From assembly GCA_910578495.1 (NCBI GenBank), contig CAJTRE010000011.1, forward strand, positions 1 through 64,000: DNA of 64,000 nt. The letters are read 5' to 3'. Every line of letters begins with the position of its first letter. The stretch's first letter is position 1. The notes beneath the pieces were generated by a model. That model was not told the DNA's origin, ran no database searches, and saw nothing but the letters and a program-made list of their open reading frames with translations. The DNA is from an uncultured Dorea sp. GTDB taxonomy: Bacteria; Bacillota; Clostridia; Lachnospirales; Lachnospiraceae. Shown here in pieces: positions 59,578 to 64,000 of the stretch. A program made the translations under genes and the position numbers.

Positions 59578-60582
59578 TTACTCTGAAAAATTATGAACTG
59601 TTCCTTTTGGAAATGTAATTGTCAGTCTTGTATATTCTTTGTCCGTAGAAGCAATATCCAATTTCAAACCCAATCTATCGCATAATTTTTTCGATAGATA
59701 CAGTCCCATACCCGTTGCATTTGCCTTGTTTCTATTAGAACCAGTAAAGCCTTTTTCAAATACACGGGATAAATCAGACGTTTTTATTCCACAGCCATTA
59801 TCTTCAATCACAAGCAGTATATTTGTTCCGTTGTCTTGACTGTATATCGTCAGTTTATTTTCCTGCTTGTCAAAATACTTAATCGCATTTTGCACGATTT
59901 GAGATAGAATGAATATCAGCCATTTTTCATCAGTATAAACGACATTTTCTATATCATGGATATTGATAATTGCTTTCCTTTCCATAAGCGAATGACGGAA
60001 TTTCAGAATAACATTATGTATCACTTCGTCTAACTGCAACTGTTTTACAAAATAGTCCTTTTCCGTATTTTCACTCCTTGCATAGTAGAGCATTTGTTCC
60101 ACCAACTGAAATATCTTGTCTGTTTCTTTTTTTAACGTGTAATTTTTCGTATTATCAAACGTCAAAGACAATGCTCCTATCGGTATTTTAATTTCATGGG
60201 CGAAACTTTCCACATATTCTTGATAATCCTGCTTTTCCTCTGTGATTTTACCGATTTCATCAGTCATAGATTTGCAGGCTTTTTTTAGTGCGTAGTAATA
60301 GGCTTCATTTTGAAATTCTTTTGGCTTTGGTAAAACGTCTGCAATATAGTAGGTTTCTTCCAGTCCGTCTACTAAATCAATAATATGTTGCGAAGCCTTA
60401 CGTTTCTTCCGATACAAACACCATTGAAAAAGCCCTTGTATGCTGATGAACAGAATTACCAGCAATACAACAAACAGCGTATCTACACCGTAGAAAATCA
60501 AGAGAAATGCTACTAAGGCAAGAAATAAAAGCTGAAGCAATATCTCTGTTATTTTTTCTTCTAAGAATGTAAAAAAGCTCAC
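59578..60582 (-). CDS. Sensor histidine kinase, BceS-type
   Basis: This kinase of about 334 aa has two membrane helices (about 15-35 and 36-55) with almost no extracellular loop, the intramembrane-sensing form. The phospho-acceptor is His129 (SFAHEIKIPIGALSL), and the ATPase domain has VEDNGCGI-type G1 (IEDNGCGIKTSDLS) and G2 (NATGMGLYLSKKLC). The GTG start at 60582 overlaps the upstream stop (GTGA). It acts with the response regulator and the transporter beside it. Confidence 0.92.
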   Translation of the reverse strand: MSFFTFLEEKITEILLQLLFLALVAFLLIFYGVDTLFVVLLVILFISIQGLFQWCLYRKKRKASQHIIDLVDGLEETYYIADVLPKPKEFQNEAYYYALKKACKSMTDEIGKITEEKQDYQEYVESFAHEIKIPIGALSLTFDNTKNYTLKKETDKIFQLVEQMLYYARSENTEKDYFVKQLQLDEVIHNVILKFRHSLMERKAIINIHDIENVVYTDEKWLIFILSQIVQNAIKYFDKQENKLTIYSQDNGTNILLVIEDNGCGIKTSDLSRVFEKGFTGSNRNKANATGMGLYLSKKLCDRLGLKLDIASTDKEYTRLTITFPKGTVHNFSE

Positions 60583-61238
60583 AGTTTCCAACCCTTTCCT
60601 CGTATATTTTCCAGTAAGTGAACAATCCCGATTTCTTTCATTTTCTTTTTTAGACGGGTCATATTAACCAGTAATACATTCTCGTCCAAATAATACTTAT
60701 CGTTCCACAGCTTTTCTAGTAGTTCTTCTTTGCTAATAACTTTATCTTCGTTCATAAAGAAGTAGTACAAAATACGAAATTCATTTCTTGTCAGTTCAAT
60801 ACTTTTCTCTTGATACTTCAAAATAGATAAATGTAAATCAAGGGTACAATCCTTTTTCACAAGCTCACGGAAATTGTTCGGGTTTGACAACTGCAATGCA
60901 CGCTTGATCTTCTCAAGAAGAATAAGCGTGTCATACGGCTTTGTGATGAAGTCAATTCCACCCACTTGAATACTTTTCAATTCATCTGAATTTGTATCTC
61001 TGCTTGTTACAAAGATAATAGGTACGGGCATGACTTGTTTTATTTTCCTGCATACCTTATAGCCATTTTCATACGGCAGGTTAATATCAAGCAGTACCAG
61101 CTCTACGGAATATTGTTTTAATTCCTCTGTCAGATTTTCAAAATTAGTCAATAAGACTGTTTCATATCCTTGTGTGTTCAATAGTTTAGAAAGCTCCAGA
61201 CGAGTGATTTCATCATCTTCGATAATCGCTATTCTCAT
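60579..61238 (-). CDS. Response regulator, BceR-type (OmpR/PhoB family)
   Basis: This regulator of about 219 aa has a receiver domain with phospho-acceptor Asp51 (LLDINLPYENG) and a winged-helix DNA-binding domain (RNEFRILYYFFMNEDKVISK with later DENVLLVNMTRLKKKM). It should activate the transporter genes on antimicrobial-peptide stress. The ATG at 61238 has AGGGGGTG upstream. Confidence 0.93.
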   Translation of the reverse strand: MRIAIIEDDEITRLELSKLLNTQGYETVLLTNFENLTEELKQYSVELVLLDINLPYENGYKVCRKIKQVMPVPIIFVTSRDTNSDELKSIQVGGIDFITKPYDTLILLEKIKRALQLSNPNNFRELVKKDCTLDLHLSILKYQEKSIELTRNEFRILYYFFMNEDKVISKEELLEKLWNDKYYLDENVLLVNMTRLKKKMKEIGIVHLLENIRGKGWKL

Positions 61239-61296
61239 TTCCACACCCCCTTGATTTACCATTATAATAAACTAACGGTAGGAGAGCTAGAAAAAT

Positions 61297-63264
61297 CTAA
61301 CTCTCCTCATTGATATTTCGTTTGAAACCGATATAAGTTGCAATCCAGTAAATACCATAGAAAAAGAAGAAAATTGCTAATCCACCAATAAAATAAAGCA
61401 GATAAGTATATTGACTTTCCAACAAAACTTGATAAATATTATTTATGGAAGTCAACATACAGAAGCTGGCAAGAATAGAATAGACAACTGGGACACCAAA
61501 TAGTATCAATAATTGCTTTCTGATAGTTTTAAATAATGATTTATCATTTACCCCCAATCGTCGAAGTGTTTGATAGCGATACTTGTATTTAGTAGCGTCA
61601 CTTAACGACTGTATCGCTAAAATTGTTCCAACAGCAGAAATCAAAATAAAGGAACTATAATAGCAAACGCACGCTATTATTGCAGTCATTGAATTTTGTT
61701 GTTCAATAGCAGTACCTCTGACACTTACTCTATAAGATTCGTCATATCTTTCTCCATTTTCGTCTACTCTAACAAATTTGCTCTCCATATCTTTAATAAT
61801 TTTATTTTCCAGTTCTGCCTTTGTTTCTTCTTTTGTATCTATAATCAGATGACGTTCTATTACTTCCAAACCTTGCGTATATTTATCAGGAACAACCATC
61901 GTAAAAGTGTAATAATCTGTATTATTCATGTTATACCAAAATGATTTTGTATCAATCGCTTTTAAATGTAGATTTTGAGTTAAAAATTGAACATTTTTTA
62001 TATTACTGTTATTTTCAACTTTATGCAAAAACTGACTACTCATAACGAGAAAGTACTCATCATCTTTTAGCTCTATTGTGTCCATTCCACGTAGCTTTAA
62101 TAATTTATTATATTCGCTCAGTTTTATTACAGGATAGAAATCATTCATTTGGTTGGCTTGATTATTTGGTTTATCATAAATATCAAATTCAATAATTTCA
62201 TTTATTGTATAATCTTCCGCAACAATATCAGTATATTCGTTTAAATTGTCAAATGGTATACTATCATCAAATATCTCTACATCATATGGAGCTGTTAATT
62301 CCAACTCTGCTTGATACAATCCCTTATTGATACTTGAAAGATTTAAGCACAATAATGAAACTAATATCAACAAAGAAAGTGTGCCAAATGTAAAGCTCAT
62401 AGTTCTTGCTTTTGAGGCGAATGTTCTTGCAACAAAAAGATTATCTTTCTGATATTTCTTCTTTTTGTTTTTTAAGACAACAGATAAAATCATATCAGAG
62501 CACGTCGCAGATACTCCATAAATACTAATAATCAACATAGCAAGACTGAACATTAAATAAGTAAAAGTCCCTTGATTATTACTTTTTTCAAAACTGAATT
62601 GTGAATTCCAAAGAAGAAGTGAAGTAACGCCAACAATAATACTCACAACAAAAATAAGGTTTCTTCTTTTTCTGCTATGAAACATATTCTTTTCATTCTG
62701 CTTGTCGAAATAAAGAAAATCGTGTACTGTCATTTTCTTTATTCTTCGTAAAAGATTAAGCAAAACTAACATATATATTGCTAAAAAGTATATTATAAGT
62801 AATCCTATTGAAACAAAATTTAAAGCAATAAAAACAACTTCTGGAACATCTAATATTTTTACAATAACTAAAGATATAAATTGGCTGAATAACAGACCAA
62901 TAGGAATAGATAATAAAAATGCTAGAAATCCCAATAAAATATTTTCTAATACCAGCAAATGAGTGATTTTCTTTTTCTTTATCCCAAGAAGCATATACAT
63001 TCCTAATTCCTTGCTTCTTTTTTCAAACATAAATTTAGTTGTGTAGTTAATTAAATAGCATACAACAAATATAATGATGATATTAACAAAAGTTACAATT
63101 CCTTCTAACAAGTCCATTTTTGAAGATAATTTTACAACTTCATCAGAGCTTGCTATCAGATTAAATGCCAGTATCAGTGAAAATGATATTGTAATGGTTA
63201 CAAGATATATCAAATAGTCTTTTAAATTTCTCTTTGTATTTCTTACCGCTAATTTACCTAACAT
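61297..63264 (-). CDS. Bce-type ABC transporter permease (BceB-like)
   Basis: This permease of about 655 aa has FtsX-type domains with ten membrane segments and a large extracellular domain of about 200 residues (roughly 310-510), as in BceB. It works in removal of peptide antibiotics from lipid II-cycle targets and as signalling partner of the kinase. The ATG at 63264 has GGAGGTG nine bases upstream and overlaps the ATPase gene. Confidence 0.93.
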   Translation of the reverse strand: MLGKLAVRNTKRNLKDYLIYLVTITISFSLILAFNLIASSDEVVKLSSKMDLLEGIVTFVNIIIIFVVCYLINYTTKFMFEKRSKELGMYMLLGIKKKKITHLLVLENILLGFLAFLLSIPIGLLFSQFISLVIVKILDVPEVVFIALNFVSIGLLIIYFLAIYMLVLLNLLRRIKKMTVHDFLYFDKQNEKNMFHSRKRRNLIFVVSIIVGVTSLLLWNSQFSFEKSNNQGTFTYLMFSLAMLIISIYGVSATCSDMILSVVLKNKKKKYQKDNLFVARTFASKARTMSFTFGTLSLLILVSLLCLNLSSINKGLYQAELELTAPYDVEIFDDSIPFDNLNEYTDIVAEDYTINEIIEFDIYDKPNNQANQMNDFYPVIKLSEYNKLLKLRGMDTIELKDDEYFLVMSSQFLHKVENNSNIKNVQFLTQNLHLKAIDTKSFWYNMNNTDYYTFTMVVPDKYTQGLEVIERHLIIDTKEETKAELENKIIKDMESKFVRVDENGERYDESYRVSVRGTAIEQQNSMTAIIACVCYYSSFILISAVGTILAIQSLSDATKYKYRYQTLRRLGVNDKSLFKTIRKQLLILFGVPVVYSILASFCMLTSINNIYQVLLESQYTYLLYFIGGLAIFFFFYGIYWIATYIGFKRNINEES

Positions 63265-64000
63265 TTCCCACTTCACCTCCAAGCAAGGTCAATATATCCA
63301 ATATTTCATTGAAGAAGTCTTTTCTGTTTTTTTCTCCTCTGAAAATTTCATTGAATATTTTTCCATCTTTCAAGAACAGAATACGTTCACAGAAAGATGC
63401 ACTAAATGAGTCATGTGTAACCATTAAAATAGTTGCCTGCATTTTCTTGTTAATATCAGACATAGTTTCCAATAATAGCCTTGATGATTTTGAGTCCAAA
63501 GCTCCAGTCGGTTCATCAGCTAAAATCAGTTTCGGTTCATTGATTAAAGCTCTTGCACAAGCACAACGCTGTTTTTGACCGCCAGAAACTTCATAAGGAA
63601 ATTTTGACAAAATATCTTTAATGCCTAATTTATCAGCAATAGCATGAACTCTTTTCTCAATATCAGCAGAGTTCTGTTTGTTGATAATCAATGATAAAGA
63701 AATATTTTCTTCAATCGTTAAGGTATCTAAAAGGTTAAAATCTTGAAAAATGAACCCTAGATTTTCACGTCTGAAATCAGCAAAATCTTTATCTTTGATT
63801 TTGGTAATATCTTGATTGTTGACTGTAATGTGTCCGCTGGTTACAGTATCAATCGTAGAGATACAGTTTAATAAAGTAGTCTTTCCAGAGCCACTAGCTC
63901 CCATAATCGCTACAAATTCGCCCTTATCTACATACATAGAAATACCGTCAACTGCTTTAGTAATATTCCCAGTATTACTACCATAGTATTTCTTTACCTG
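63254..64000 (-). CDS. Bce-type ABC transporter ATPase (BceA-like), partial
   Basis: The frame stays open to the right edge, so the start is outside the window. It has Walker A (IMGASGSGKTTLL), Q loop (FIFQDFNLLD), signature VSGGQKQRCACARAL, Walker B (LILADEPTGALD) and switch His (MVTHDSFSA). The upstream codons read VKKYYGSNTGNITKAVDGIS, normal for the family N-terminus, so the Met at 63937 is internal. Confidence 0.93.
   Translation of the reverse strand, partial: QVKKYYGSNTGNITKAVDGISMYVDKGEFVAIMGASGSGKTTLLNCISTIDTVTSGHITVNNQDITKIKDKDFADFRRENLGFIFQDFNLLDTLTIEENISLSLIINKQNSADIEKRVHAIADKLGIKDILSKFPYEVSGGQKQRCACARALINEPKLILADEPTGALDSKSSRLLLETMSDINKKMQATILMVTHDSFSASFCERILFLKDGKIFNEIFRGEKNRKDFFNEILDILTLLGGEVGNVR

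Larger units (their letters stand above)
56150..64000. mobile_element. Left end of an integrative (probably conjugative) element with a serine recombinase
   Basis: The element begins at the interrupted ABC gene. It holds a large serine recombinase 18 bp from the junction, then regulators like Tn916 ORF7/ORF8, then a Bce-type signalling and transport cassette. The genes all face the junction. No conjugation genes are seen, and the element extends past the window edge. Confidence 0.85.

Overview
The window reads as chromosome from a motile, low-to-mid GC Gram-positive of the class Clostridia, most likely a Lachnospiraceae-type gut bacterium. The case rests on gene content and order: no P- or L-ring genes, a FliY with CheC domains, CheC/CheD/CheV, FliW-CsrA, a FlbD protein, a YlqG/YlqH-like pair, strong AGGAGG ribosome binding sites, and an integrated element related to those common in gut Firmicutes. 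The species cannot be fixed from the sequence.

Layout. 1-412: a likely strong promoter firing leftward out of the window (probably toward an rRNA operon) and tRNA-Ser(GCU). 494-2222: a FliK-like protein and a FlhB-C-domain protein, leftward. 2315-11727: a rightward run cheA-cheW-cheR-cheB-flgM-flgN-flgK-flgL-DUF6470-fliW-csrA. 11839-18815: a leftward run fliD-fliS-fliT-like-ftsE-like ATPase-nucleotidyltransferase-like protein-chemoreceptor. 18954-20468: a rightward ParA/Soj ATPase plus a ComFB-domain protein. 20537-46808: one 26-kb leftward fla/che run from a lytic transglycosylase through flgB, fliE-K, flgD, flgE, flbD, motAB, fliM, cheY, flgC, fliY, fliOPQR, flhBA, the flagellar sigma factor, two rod/hook proteins, cheC, cheD, cheV and an EAL/HDOD protein. 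47099-53088: a chemoreceptor with a repeat tail, then two convergent flagellin genes around a small coiled-coil ORF. 53273-55457: a small serine recombinase, a PilZ protein and an acyltransferase.

55662-64000: a GntR-type regulator and the first 40 codons of an ABC ATPase gene that stops inside its Walker A motif. There an integrative element begins. It carries a large serine recombinase, Tn916 ORF7/ORF8-like regulators and a Bce-type two-component system with its ABC transporter, and runs off the right edge.

Together the genes give a nearly complete flagellum and chemotaxis pathway. The sigma factor and FlgM supply transcriptional timing. FliW, CsrA and a GGA-loop hairpin in both flagellin leaders supply a translational switch. 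PilZ and ComFB proteins suggest c-di-GMP input. FlhF, FlhG and FliL were not found here. The most unusual points are the inverted flagellin pair beside a serine recombinase with a 30-bp flagellin fragment next to it, the ParA-ComFB pair, the displaced flgC, the catalytically eroded nucleotidyltransferase and lone FtsE-like ATPase in the fliD run, and the element inserted into an ABC transporter gene.
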